From an uncultured Clostridia bacterium (GTDB taxonomy: Bacteria > Bacillota > Clostridia > HGM11514): DNA of 12,806 bases. Of this stretch, positions 5,701 through 12,720 are shown in pieces; the stretch's first letter is position 1, and each line of letters starts with the position of its first letter. The translations under genes were made by a program, and so were the position numbers. The notes under the pieces are model-generated. The model saw only the letters and a list, made by a program, of their open reading frames with translations. It was not told the origin of the DNA and did no database searches. The stretch lies in assembly GCA_902478725.1 (NCBI GenBank), contig CABSMD010000052.1, positions 1-12,806 of the forward strand, given 5' to 3'.

Positions 5701-8562
5701 CAGCCCTTCAAAGCTGACATATTCCACACCGCTTAATTGCAGCATCGGATTGTCGAGGACGGTCATCCGAAGGTCGGCCGCCGCGACATCCTCCGCGGCA
5801 TCCGGCGGGTAAAAATACAGCGTCATGCTGTCGCGGTCGATGTAGTACTCACCCGGAAAGTCGATCTCCTCCAATAGATTCATAAAGAAGAACCTGTGAT
5901 CGGTCTGCACCCGGTAGCCGCCCTTGGAGCCGGTCACCGAGGTGAACTCCTTTTTATCCGAATCAAATTTCGCGGTATCGACCCGGTTGGTCATGAAGGC
6001 AAAATCCTGCCCGTATACGCCGGAGATGAACAGATCGTCCTTTCCGTCCAAATCCCACAGCTTTGCACGGTTTTCATTATACGAGTCCTGATAGACAATG
6101 GTAAACGGGGTCTCCCGCCAGCCGTTCGGACCGTCGCGCTCCTCGGGTGCGGTAACCTCTTTGGTATACAGGTAGGCGTAGTTGTGCTCCTTGTTCGGGT
6201 AACGCGCCATTTCCAGCGCGGTGTTGTTATAATAGATTTCGTCCGGCAAAAATGCATTGCCCCACCAGCCGTAATAGTCCTGTAGGGGGCGCAGGGAAGC
6301 AATACCGACGTCGGACAGCTTGAGCTGGTACAGTCTTTTTTTCGCGGCCGGGTCGATCAATCTGTTTAACACCGTCTCGTCGGTCACACGGGTTATCTTG
6401 GAGGCATCCAGTCTCTGGCTTCCTGTGAAAACGACCTTTTCGCCGTTATAAGCCTGATAGGTCACCGGCACGGCCTCGGTGCCGCTGTCGGCGGCGGTGA
6501 GGGAGATGCTTTTGGAGAGGGGGTATTCGCCGCCGCGGAAGTAGACGGTGACGCTCTTTGCGCCCCCTTTGATACGGGATACCTCTTCCTTCGCCCGGTC
6601 AAACGACGCAAAGGGACGCTCAATCGAGCCGTCGCCGGTTTCGTCGCTGCCGTCCGTCGCAACAAAGACGGACAGGGTGGGAATGTCGCCGGAAACCGTC
6701 TGCTCCAACGCGGTTACCTTTGCGCCTGTCGCGCCGGTTACATCCACAGGGGTCACGCTGGCGCGGATTTTTTTGCCCGCGTCCTCCAGGGCGATACGGT
6801 AGGTTTTGGCATTTCCAACGGTTGTCCAGCTGCCCGCCGTGCGCTCCACCTCCCATAGATAGACGGAATCCCCCTGCGCAGAGTCGCCGCTGTAGTCAAA
6901 GGTCAGGGTGAGGGTGGAACCGACCGTGAGCGTTCCGGTGATTGCCGGATTGGAGGCGGACGGCGGCGCCTGTACGGGCGTGACCGGCCCCAGGGTATCG
7001 GAATAGGTCTCCACGCCGTCAACCGGCGCGGCAGCTGCGTGGGCCGTTGCGCCGACGCGGAAATAACTCCCCACATCGTTCTCTGTCAGTGTGAGGGTAG
7101 GGGATGTCCCTCCGGAGACAGGACTCCAATTACTTTTGTCACCCGACTTGTACCACTGGTAGGTGACCGGCTCCAGCGCGGCGCCGTTGATGCTCTTGGC
7201 AGTGGCTGTTGCCGAAAGTGTTTCGCCCGCCATCGTCCTGCCGGAGACGGTTAATTCCTTTATAATCGGGGGATGCTTGGATTTATAATAGAACGAGGTG
7301 GAAAAATCATCATAGGTCGAGAAATAGCCTGTGTTCTTTTCCCCCCACGCGCTGCCGCGCACGACATGGAGGCTGTTGACCACATAGTCCTCCACCGCGA
7401 CCAGCGTACCGTCTAAGTAATAGGAAATACTGCCCTGATCGGTGGCAACGTTAGCGTCGGCAGAATCGCCGCCGTCCAGCACCGCGACGACCTGGTGCCA
7501 GCCCTTGCTGCGCTCCATTTTCGGGAAGGTATAGTCCCGTGTCGTGCGGTTTTCGCCCGTGCCGCCCGAAACGGTGACGGGCTGGCCGTTCATCTCCACG
7601 TTTTTATCGATGATCAGGTTGCCCAGATATCCGTCAGTCAGCCCGGATGTGCCGCCCGGGCCGATTTTGGCGCGGTTCATCTCCCGGTTGCGAAAGGTGT
7701 AATGATTCTTGGAATCGTCTCCGATGCCGATCCACACATTAAGGCACTGCGCCATACTTTCATTTTTGTTGTTTTTCTCGTTGGCCTGGAAATAGACCGC
7801 CGCTTTTGCGTTTGTCTTATCGCCGCTGTCATAGAACCAGCCCTGCGCGATGGCGGAGGGATACATCGTCCCCGCCGCCACGCTGTCGTTTGTGCTGACG
7901 CCGGAATAGAGGTCGGCCCCGTACTGCGCGACCGTGCTCGGCCAGGTAGCCGGATTCGCTTCGTCGTAATCCGCATACTTTGGCGACGGCCAGGAGGTGT
8001 TTGCGGTACGGATGTCGGCCGCATTATTGCCCGTGCGCGGGTTTGTGGTGTTTTTCCGGTAATGGGTGTTGTTGAACAGGATGTTGTCCCTTGCTGCCGA
8101 TTCGTCTGCAAACTTGTAGCTGCCGGACGTAGGCGGTTCTGTGAAGGTTTCAAATCCTTCAAAGCTGGCCCTGTCCTGGTAGACCACTATCATGAGCTTA
8201 GACTGGGCGGTGGTGCGGTCGTCATTTTCATAGGTCGCAGTGACGACTGTGAACCCACTCGCTTCGGGACTTCCGATCGCAATTTTGCCGTCGGGGCCTA
8301 CCGTCAGAATGTAGGCGTCACTGGAATGGTATTTGACCCTCGGATTGCCTGTGAGGTCGACCGTTCCACCATCCTCGGTTACGCCGGTCACCTGAATCTG
8401 CTTGCCGGTTGCGTCGTTTTTCAAAAATGTTTCTGTTTTTGTCAAGTCGAGCGCGGCGATTTTCACCGGCTCCGCCATGACGGGGGTTACCGCCGGCGCA
8501 AGCGTACCAAGCAGCAATGCTGCGGCAAGCAATAACAGGCATGGCTTTTTCCATCTTTTCAT
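2788..8562 (-). CDS. Giant secreted SLH-anchored protein with a central right-handed parallel beta-helix (probable glycan-active enzyme)
   Basis: This 1924-residue protein starts with a Sec signal peptide (basic MKRWKK, hydrophobic core, VMA cleavage near residue 30). The ATG follows AAAGGAGGA with good spacing. Domains in order: a BIG2-like Ig fold (about 33-128); a LamG/jelly-roll-like region (about 133-425, with GWHQVVAVLDGG and SYYLDGTLVAV); two Ig-like repeats (about 433-527 and 535-627, the first with YQWYKSG); the beta-helix module (about 630-1335); a third Ig-like repeat (about 1345-1437); a FIVAR-like helical segment (about 1443-1513); an unassigned beta domain (about 1515-1697); a Pro/Gly/Thr linker (about 1700-1748); and three SLH repeats (about 1750-1800, 1808-1860, 1870-1924). 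The beta-helix opens with FVATDGSDETGDGS, carries an LEMARYPN strand (783-790) and Asn-rich rungs (about 945-1190). This layout is seen in families such as GH110, GH120 and GH141. Acidic clusters at Asp1094/Asp1097 and Asp1142/Asp1143 are candidate catalytic residues. The substrate is unknown; a non-enzymatic adhesin role is possible. SLH domains typically bind pyruvylated cell wall polymers. Confidence 0.93.
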   Translation of the reverse strand: MKRWKKPCLLLLAAALLLGTLAPAVTPVMAEPVKIAALDLTKTETFLKNDATGKQIQVTGVTEDGGTVDLTGNPRVKYHSSDAYILTVGPDGKIAIGSPEASGFTVVTATYENDDRTTAQSKLMIVVYQDRASFEGFETFTEPPTSGSYKFADESAARDNILFNNTHYRKNTTNPRTGNNAADIRTANTSWPSPKYADYDEANPATWPSTVAQYGADLYSGVSTNDSVAAGTMYPSAIAQGWFYDSGDKTNAKAAVYFQANEKNNKNESMAQCLNVWIGIGDDSKNHYTFRNREMNRAKIGPGGTSGLTDGYLGNLIIDKNVEMNGQPVTVSGGTGENRTTRDYTFPKMERSKGWHQVVAVLDGGDSADANVATDQGSISYYLDGTLVAVEDYVVNSLHVVRGSAWGEKNTGYFSTYDDFSTSFYYKSKHPPIIKELTVSGRTMAGETLSATATAKSINGAALEPVTYQWYKSGDKSNWSPVSGGTSPTLTLTENDVGSYFRVGATAHAAAAPVDGVETYSDTLGPVTPVQAPPSASNPAITGTLTVGSTLTLTFDYSGDSAQGDSVYLWEVERTAGSWTTVGNAKTYRIALEDAGKKIRASVTPVDVTGATGAKVTALEQTVSGDIPTLSVFVATDGSDETGDGSIERPFASFDRAKEEVSRIKGGAKSVTVYFRGGEYPLSKSISLTAADSGTEAVPVTYQAYNGEKVVFTGSQRLDASKITRVTDETVLNRLIDPAAKKRLYQLKLSDVGIASLRPLQDYYGWWGNAFLPDEIYYNNTALEMARYPNKEHNYAYLYTKEVTAPEERDGPNGWRETPFTIVYQDSYNENRAKLWDLDGKDDLFISGVYGQDFAFMTNRVDTAKFDSDKKEFTSVTGSKGGYRVQTDHRFFFMNLLEEIDFPGEYYIDRDSMTLYFYPPDAAEDVAAADLRMTVLDNPMLQLSGVEYVSFEGLTFDKTRNVAVKGTDLNHVTFNGCVFSRTGMEGVNLSGKNITVTNSHIFDLGAGGLFLTGSAADRKTLTPDNNRIINNRIHDVNRLSGAVSGYVPGLRVTDSNGVTIENNELYNSKMMHVWFERSNDIDFNYNHFYNAALDGGDMGALYWGRDISTMGIRIKYNYFHDIGNTYTGGDWGNIGVQSVFWDDSSVGPEMVGNIFYKGGCGQGFTVKTNNGQWSLVQNNILVDAKIGFQYQMRSGMAPGTKQKNWYDSVQTDPNILPTYTQNVDISSPIWTEHYKDTIWAPLAGFKETFAPDGPADTNVNSGNLFVNIATPFNGGEKNPGCVQSGNWATSADPGFVAYGRDFKLTAAGLSAVQAQIPGFENIPTERIGVQPYEAAGQTKYVGGRAPAASDATINKAGQNLLDVSYTFTDPDGDAESNTQIRWYVSDRQDGEYRLLPGVRTLLFTDASLLNKWVKAEVIPFDENKQEGESVFTDAVLVDNVRPDPSAAIAAAEQLLRNTEPGTGLGQAPQAVHEALEKQLDALKSLAGDPDADDSQLSEGIAALEQAVAVFQNAIITGITVSENNQTIFVPDTPAGLTIKLNQGVTGTRVQFANPNATPELTAEGYLPIDGTSRRITLKIQQGTKLYADGWDGALSLFPVSSSPSVTVSNAEQINAISFGAGVTASKPVRVEIEGAASKECGAVINKKFQACKTSIAADSFAQANQKLKGSTPQGRVNTAASLVWYSLSPGELIVYTKRETKTPEPSPTYYPTQQPNTGDYGTSGPGYVPVPGNPVGIGTGQPDNHTQTAVFGDTAGHWAQAEIEEMYRKGIVSGVTATTFEPDRAVTRAEFAALIARALELAATTPAGFFDVADGAWYASSVNAAANAGIIAGYGGAFRPDDRITREEMAVVIAKAYQYRDGEAASGSIGKFSDIDQISDWAVTSVDTATSAGLIAGMTADTFAPQEYTTRAQTAVIISRLLKT

Positions 8563-8608
8563 CCTTCAAATCCTCCTTTATTGATAGCGCTTTTCGATTC
8601 CTTCTTTC

Positions 8609-8637
8609 ATTTTACAAACTGGCGTTTGCATTTACAA
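8609..8637 (-). promoter_or_regulatory. Probable promoter of the SLH/beta-helix gene
   Basis: On the minus strand TTGTAA (8632-8637), a 17-base spacer and TAAAAT (8609-8614) form a sigma-A-like promoter. Transcription would start near 8602, about 40 bases before the ATG at 8562. Its -35 box directly abuts the -35 box of the opposing promoter, so the two overlap across their spacers. Confidence 0.6.
8611..8637. promoter_or_regulatory. Candidate operator inside the divergent promoters
   Basis: Two patterns overlap here. TTTACAA occurs at 8611-8617 and again at 8631-8637, so the copies are 20 bp apart on the same DNA face, as is common for AraC-type direct half-sites. Between them lies an inverted repeat CAAAC-TGGC-GTTTG (8615-8628), extendable to 7-base arms with one mismatch. 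Both patterns cover the -35/spacer regions of the two opposing promoters. That one or both neighbouring AraC-type proteins bind here is inference. Confidence 0.4.
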
Positions 8638-8654
8638 GTGAAATATGTTATAGT
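8626..8654 (+). promoter_or_regulatory. Probable promoter of the two AraC-type regulator genes
   Basis: TTGCAT (8626-8631), a 17-base spacer and TATAGT (8649-8654) form a sigma-A-like promoter on the plus strand. Transcription would begin near 8661, leaving a leader of about 28 bases before the ATG at 8689. This also argues against the upstream in-frame ATG at 8581, which would not be on the transcript. Confidence 0.6.
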
Positions 8655-8688
8655 GATAGACAAAATTAGTCTTTTTGGGGATGATGGG

Positions 8689-9474
8689 ATGTTCTACCAG
8701 CCTGAGTTTTTTGGAAACGGCATCTTTTACGCAGGACGGACGGAGAATATCGGCTTTCCGATCCATCTGCACAAGTGCTTTGAGCTTGTGTATTTGACAG
8801 GCGGCCAGGCGCGGGCGGAGATTGGCGGCAAGGTATCTGTCCTCGGCAAAGGGGAGGGTTTACTCATTTTTCCGCACCAGCCGCACGGCTACCGCGCTTC
8901 TTCGGACTGCACGGCGCGGATTGTATTGTTTTCGCCGGATCTGGTCGCGCATTTTTCGGCCATGACGCAGAATATGCTGCCCAAAAGCAACCGGATCGCC
9001 CTGGAGCCGGACAGCTTAGATAGAACGGTGTTTGACAATGTCTTTGAAACGAAGGGGTTTTTGTATGACATCTGCGCAACCGCGTTTGAACAGATGGATT
9101 TTTACCAGAAAGAGACGGTCAGGATCAAGGACGAGCGCGACTTGCTCGACCGTATCCTGCTTTTTGTGGGAGAGCATTTTCAGGAGGAATGTACCTTGGG
9201 GGAACTGGCACGGGAATTAAAATACAACAGCAGCTATCTCTCCAGCTATGTTTCCCAGAAGATCGGCATCCCCTTTTACCAGTATGTGAACGAGTACCGG
9301 GTCGCCTACGCCTGCCGCCTTTTGCTGGAATCCGGCATAACGGTGGGCGAGGCCGCCTCAAAAAGTGGGTTCAGCTCGACCCGGGGCTTCAACCGGGCCT
9401 TTCGGCAGTGTATGGCGGTCACCCCGTCGGTGTACCGCAAACAAGCTTCAGGCGATGGAGGGAATGTAAAATGA
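8689..9474 (+). CDS. AraC-family transcriptional regulator, first of a tandem pair
   Basis: This 261-residue DNA-binding regulator has an N-terminal cupin-like ligand domain (about 1-95) and a C-terminal AraC double helix-turn-helix (about 150-252). The cupin part shows HLHKCFE (26-32), which fits the HxHx3E pattern, and FPHQPHGY (61-68). The two DNA-binding helices lie around TLGELARELKYNSSYLSSY (169-187) and TVGEAASKSGFSSTRGFNR (218-236), and the domain ends with TPSVYR. The Gly usually found three residues before the TP of this motif is Ala243. The ATG at 8689 is preferred over the in-frame one at 8581: it follows GGGG at an 8-base spacing, it lies after the predicted promoter, and it makes the N-terminus (MFYQP) match that of its paralogue (MIYQP). 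Divergence from the SLH/beta-helix gene suggests it controls that gene, possibly in response to a sugar. The ligand is unknown. Confidence 0.92.
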   Translation: MFYQPEFFGNGIFYAGRTENIGFPIHLHKCFELVYLTGGQARAEIGGKVSVLGKGEGLLIFPHQPHGYRASSDCTARIVLFSPDLVAHFSAMTQNMLPKSNRIALEPDSLDRTVFDNVFETKGFLYDICATAFEQMDFYQKETVRIKDERDLLDRILLFVGEHFQEECTLGELARELKYNSSYLSSYVSQKIGIPFYQYVNEYRVAYACRLLLESGITVGEAASKSGFSSTRGFNRAFRQCMAVTPSVYRKQASGDGGNVK

Positions 9475-10250
9475 TTTACCAGCCATACCATCTGGAAACA
9501 AACCGGGCTACGCTGATTACCAATACGCAGTATTTCAAGGTGTTTCCCCACCTGCACCGCAATTTTGAACTGCTTTATGTATATCACGGCAGCATCCGGG
9601 CCGAGGTGGACGATATTGACTATATCCTGGAAGCCAGGGATTGCCTGCTGGTGTTTCCTCACCAGATCCATTCCTATTCCTCCGAGGTGGAGTGCCGCAC
9701 AACGGTCATCGTATTTTCGGAGGATTTGGTCAGTGCGTTTGCTGCGCAAACCGAGAACCTGCTGCCGGCGGGAAATAGGGTCGCGCTTCCGCCCGCCTAT
9801 TTTGGAAATTTGGAGTTTCAGAATATTTTTGCCCTAAAGGCGCTGCTGTATAAAATTTGCGGCAGGATATATGCACAGACAAGGTTTTTGAAAAAGAGGT
9901 CGAAGGATGGGCTGATCAACAGAATTCTGAGGTTTGTTGACGGAAATTATCAACAGGACTGTTCTTTGCGAAAGCTTTCCGCACAGCTTCGCTATGATTA
10001 TTATTATCTTTCCAAGTTTTTTATCCGGAACACCGGTATGTCCTATCATGATTTTGTAAGTGAGTACCGTGTCAGCTCTGCCTGCAATCTTTTGGTGGAT
10101 GCAGCGCGCCCCATCAAGGAGATCGCCCGCCAATGCGGGTTCGACTCCTTGCGCAGTTTCAACCGGGTGTTTCTGCAGCGGCGGCGGCTCACCCCTTCGG
10201 AATACAGGGAAAAGTTTGCCGACCATTTTTACATGGAGGTTTTCCGGTGA
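9471..10250 (+). CDS. AraC-family transcriptional regulator, second of a tandem pair
   Basis: This 259-residue paralogue of the gene just before it has the same plan: a cupin-like N-terminal domain (about 1-95) and an AraC double helix-turn-helix (about 147-248). It keeps HLHRNFE (27-33, HxHx3E) and FPHQIHSY (62-69). Helix-turn-helix 1 lies near 165-189 and helix-turn-helix 2 near 214-236, followed by TPSEYR; the usual Gly before TP is Arg239 within a basic RRR run. Its ATG overlaps the TGA of the first gene in ATGA (9471-9474), and GGAGGG (9457-9462) stands 8 bases upstream, so translation is probably coupled. The frame stays open upstream into the first gene (an ATG at 9189), but that part overlaps the paralogue and looks non-coding. 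The two proteins could form heterodimers or read two ligands. Confidence 0.92.
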   Translation: MIYQPYHLETNRATLITNTQYFKVFPHLHRNFELLYVYHGSIRAEVDDIDYILEARDCLLVFPHQIHSYSSEVECRTTVIVFSEDLVSAFAAQTENLLPAGNRVALPPAYFGNLEFQNIFALKALLYKICGRIYAQTRFLKKRSKDGLINRILRFVDGNYQQDCSLRKLSAQLRYDYYYLSKFFIRNTGMSYHDFVSEYRVSSACNLLVDAARPIKEIARQCGFDSLRSFNRVFLQRRRLTPSEYREKFADHFYMEVFR

Positions 10251-10314
10251 ACGGGTCCGGCGCCGGGACGGTTATTGGAAAGGATGGCTTTTCAACCAGC
10301 CAGCGTAGCGCCTT

Positions 10315-11550
10315 CTAACGCGGCCATCCGTTTATCCTGCGCCGGGCTTCTTCCATCAATCGTTCATGCCGGTTGGGCAGACTGCCGCGCAGCACTTCGT
10401 CGAATAACTGATCCAGCAGTGCTCCGACGGCCCGTCCTTCTTTCAGACCCATTTGAAGCAGGTCGGCGCCGTTGATCTGCAACTCTTTTTTGGTGAGAAA
10501 GCCGCCTTCCCGGATCAGACGTTCCAGCCGCTGCGCCTCTGACTGATGCGCCCGTTCCCATTCCGTCTCTTTTCTCCCCAGTTGCTCCGCAGGCGTTCCA
10601 CCGCCATAGGTCAGGCGGAGCTGGATCAGCCCGCCCAGGGCGTCTATCCCCCAGTCGGCGGCAAACCGCCGCATGGCGTAATCGCTGCCAAGGGGATCGG
10701 CAACATGCTCCAATAGGAGGCGAACCTGCCGTAGAGTGTGGTTGTCCGCCCGCAGACCGCGCAGGATTTGTTCCGGTTCGTTTGCGCCCATCAAAACGCA
10801 GGCCCAGCGAAGCGGCAGCAAAGCGGGCAGGTGAGCGCAGGCGGCAAGCTTGTCCGCTGTCACAGCGGACAGCCGTTCGTCGATTTCATACAGGCAGCCG
10901 GTTTCCAAAAACAATCCAAAGCCCCTCGCCACATCGCCCAGCAGAGCGCGGGACAGCTCTGCGCCGATCCGTTCCCGGCTGATGTGGCGGAGCAGCCGTT
11001 TTTGACCTTCCATCGCGCGGTGGGTCTCCGCCTCCACGGCAAAGCCCAGCTCGGCGGCAAACCGTCCGGCGCGCAGGATGCGCAGCGCGTCCTCGTCAAA
11101 CCGCGTAAACGGGTTGCCTACGGCGCGGATGAGGCATGAGGCCAGGTCGTTTTGCCCGCCAAAGCAGTCCACAAGGCCTTCCGATTCATTGTAATACATC
11201 GCGTTGACGGTAAAATCCCGCCGCGCGGCGTCCTCGCGCAGGCTGTCCGTAAACGAGACCGAATCCGGCCGGCGGCGGTCGCTGTAATCCCCGTCGCGGC
11301 GGAAGGTGGTCACCTCCACCGCCATGGCGGGGCAGAGTACGGTGACGGTGCCGTGGCGCAGGCCGGTGTCTATGGTGCGGGGAAACAAACCCTTGACTGT
11401 CTCAGCCGCCGCGTCGGATGCCACGTCCCAGTCGTGCGGCGTCCGCCCGAGCAGGGTGTCGCGCACACAGCCTCCCACAGCATAGGCGCGGTATCCGTTT
11501 TTGTGCAGGGTTTCGAGTATATCCGCCACCGCGCGCGGTAAGGCGATCAA
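10315..11550 (-). CDS. cca: CCA tRNA nucleotidyltransferase (class II)
   Basis: This enzyme adds or repairs the 3'-terminal CCA of tRNAs, using CTP and ATP without a nucleic acid template. The 411 residues match the usual length of Gram-positive CCA enzymes, and no C-terminal HD phosphohydrolase domain is present. The head domain has GGCVRDTLLGR (26-36) and the metal-binding pair in HDWD (Asp40, Asp42). RRDFTVNA (110-117) follows, then the nucleotide-selecting motif EDALRILRAGRFA (153-165, with Asp154 and Arg157), and SRERIGAEL (191-199). The rest is the helical neck, body and tail. I chose the TTG at 11548-11550: it lies 8 bases after AGAGG and overlaps the TGA of the preceding gene in TTGA, and the N-terminus then has family length. 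A GTG at 11529 is a second option; the longer reading to 11652 would run through the upstream gene. It is cotranscribed with the glycosyltransferase. Confidence 0.92.
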   Translation of the reverse strand: MIALPRAVADILETLHKNGYRAYAVGGCVRDTLLGRTPHDWDVASDAAAETVKGLFPRTIDTGLRHGTVTVLCPAMAVEVTTFRRDGDYSDRRRPDSVSFTDSLREDAARRDFTVNAMYYNESEGLVDCFGGQNDLASCLIRAVGNPFTRFDEDALRILRAGRFAAELGFAVEAETHRAMEGQKRLLRHISRERIGAELSRALLGDVARGFGLFLETGCLYEIDERLSAVTADKLAACAHLPALLPLRWACVLMGANEPEQILRGLRADNHTLRQVRLLLEHVADPLGSDYAMRRFAADWGIDALGGLIQLRLTYGGGTPAEQLGRKETEWERAHQSEAQRLERLIREGGFLTKKELQINGADLLQMGLKEGRAVGALLDQLFDEVLRGSLPNRHERLMEEARRRINGWPR

Positions 11551-12665
11551 CCCTCCGCCCTCTTCAGGCTGATGACAAACTCGGCAAAGTCGGCCGCCGA
11601 GCGCGGCTTTCCGATATAGTGGATCATTGAATCGGAATGCACCTGCCGCCATTCGTTGGACAACATCTGAAAGATCGCCTCGTCGATCGGGAAGGTCGGC
11701 GTGACCTTGAGCGCCAGACCGTTGTTGGTCAGAAACTCCACGTTGCGGTCCTCCTGTCCGGGGATCGGGTTGATAATGATGATCGGCAACCCCTTTGCCA
11801 GGCTCTCCGACACCGTGATCCCGCCCGGCTTTGTGATGATGCAGTTGGACGCGTCCATCAACTGGTCGACGTTATTGACGTAGCCATAGTTAATCACCCG
11901 CTTGCGGGTTTGGAGCTGGTCGATTTTCTCCTTGGCGTGCATGTTATGCCCGCACACCGATATGATTTGGAAATCCATATCGAGCTGGTCGATCTGCTTG
12001 ATGACCTTGACCATGTTGCCATATCCCATGCTCCCGCTCATAAGCAGAACGGTCATCTTATCCTCCAGTCCCAGCGCGGCGCGCGCGGCAGCACGGTCGG
12101 TCCGGGAAGAAAATTTTTCCGCGACCGGAATCCCCAGCGGCATTACCTTTTCCAGCGGGATTTGTTTCTTTTTCAGTTGGTTGTTGAGCAGGTGCGAGGC
12201 GGTGATGTAGTAATCCAGCACCGTGTCCTCCCAAAACGGATGGATGGCAAAATCGGTCACGATCCCCACCAGCTTAGTGTTTTGCAGCCTCCCCTTGTCC
12301 CGCATGTGGGTAACCAGATGCCCCGAGAGCACGTGGGTGCAGACGATGACATCCGGGTCGTAGTTATCGATGTAAGAGGTCAGCTTGTGCGACAAAATCT
12401 CATTGGTCAGTCTGGCGATCGAAAACTTGGTGTCCGATTTCTCCTTCTTTTCCGCCAGGCGGTAGAGCTTGCCGTATACAAACGGGGAAAACTGGGTGGA
12501 GATCAGATACCCTTTGGCAATGGAATCGCTCAGGCGCGGGCTGATGTATTCGTAGATATCCAGCATTTCGCAGTCAACCCCGCGCACGCGCAGGGAGTCC
12601 ATCGCCGCCATTGCCGTCTGGTGGTGGCCCTGCCCGGTGGATACCGATAAAAGCAATACCTTCAA
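11547..12665 (-). CDS. MGDG-synthase/diacylglycerol-glucosyltransferase-like glycosyltransferase (GT28 type)
   Basis: The 372-residue protein has the two-domain GT-B fold of the MGDG synthase/UgtP/MurG group. These enzymes move a sugar from a UDP-sugar to a membrane lipid at the inner face of the cytoplasmic membrane. The N-terminal acceptor domain (about 1-165) opens with the glycine-rich loop STGQGHHQTA (9-18). The C-terminal donor domain (about 200-360) has SGSMGYGN (210-217) and TKPGGITVSES (278-288), followed by PIPGQEDRN (300-308), the usual donor-binding loops. There is no signal peptide; attachment is probably peripheral. The product is probably a glycosyldiacylglycerol, but the sugar and the acceptor cannot be read from the sequence. 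The start is TTG (12663-12665), 8 bases after GGGAGG; the in-frame GTG at 12672-12674 overlaps that Shine-Dalgarno element and is unlikely. Its stop overlaps the start of the CCA gene by 4 bases. Confidence 0.9.
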   Translation of the reverse strand: MKVLLLSVSTGQGHHQTAMAAMDSLRVRGVDCEMLDIYEYISPRLSDSIAKGYLISTQFSPFVYGKLYRLAEKKEKSDTKFSIARLTNEILSHKLTSYIDNYDPDVIVCTHVLSGHLVTHMRDKGRLQNTKLVGIVTDFAIHPFWEDTVLDYYITASHLLNNQLKKKQIPLEKVMPLGIPVAEKFSSRTDRAAARAALGLEDKMTVLLMSGSMGYGNMVKVIKQIDQLDMDFQIISVCGHNMHAKEKIDQLQTRKRVINYGYVNNVDQLMDASNCIITKPGGITVSESLAKGLPIIIINPIPGQEDRNVEFLTNNGLALKVTPTFPIDEAIFQMLSNEWRQVHSDSMIHYIGKPRSAADFAEFVISLKRAEG

Positions 12666-12673
12666 AAAAGACA

Positions 12674-12679
12674 CCTCCC
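12674..12679 (-). promoter_or_regulatory. Ribosome binding site of the glycosyltransferase (decides its TTG start)
   Basis: On the minus strand GGGAGG is followed by 8 bases and then TTG at 12663-12665, after which the protein reads MKVLLLSVSTGQGHH. The alternative GTG at 12672-12674 shares a base with this element and so has no ribosome binding site of its own. Confidence 0.75.
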
Positions 12680-12691
12680 TTTCTTTGTTTC

Positions 12692-12720
12692 ATTGTACAC
12701 TAAAATAAACGATGCTGCAA
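12692..12720 (-). promoter_or_regulatory. Probable promoter of the glycosyltransferase-cca operon
   Basis: On the minus strand TTGCAG (12715-12720), a 17-base spacer and TACAAT (12692-12697) form a sigma-A-like promoter. Transcription would start near 12685, giving a short leader of about 20 bases with the Shine-Dalgarno element in it. The rest of this AT-rich stretch (12721-12806) shows no gene. It may hold the promoter of a divergent plus-strand gene outside the window, but no convincing -35/-10 pair is visible on that strand. Confidence 0.6.

Noticed and set aside
7495..8535. A 346-codon open frame on the plus strand, antisense to the signal-peptide end of the large gene
   Set aside because: It mirrors the GC-biased codons of the real gene on the other strand, has no ribosome binding site, and its predicted protein lacks recognisable domains.
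10251..10314. Palindrome CCGGCGCCGG (10257-10266) in the convergent gap, considered as a terminator
   Set aside because: The stem is short with no workable loop as a perfect palindrome, and no T-run follows on either strand. I see no convincing terminator in this 64-base gap.
11637..12650. A 337-codon open frame on the plus strand, antisense to the glycosyltransferase
   Set aside because: The minus strand carries the conserved glycosyltransferase loops. The plus-strand reading has no start signals or motifs.
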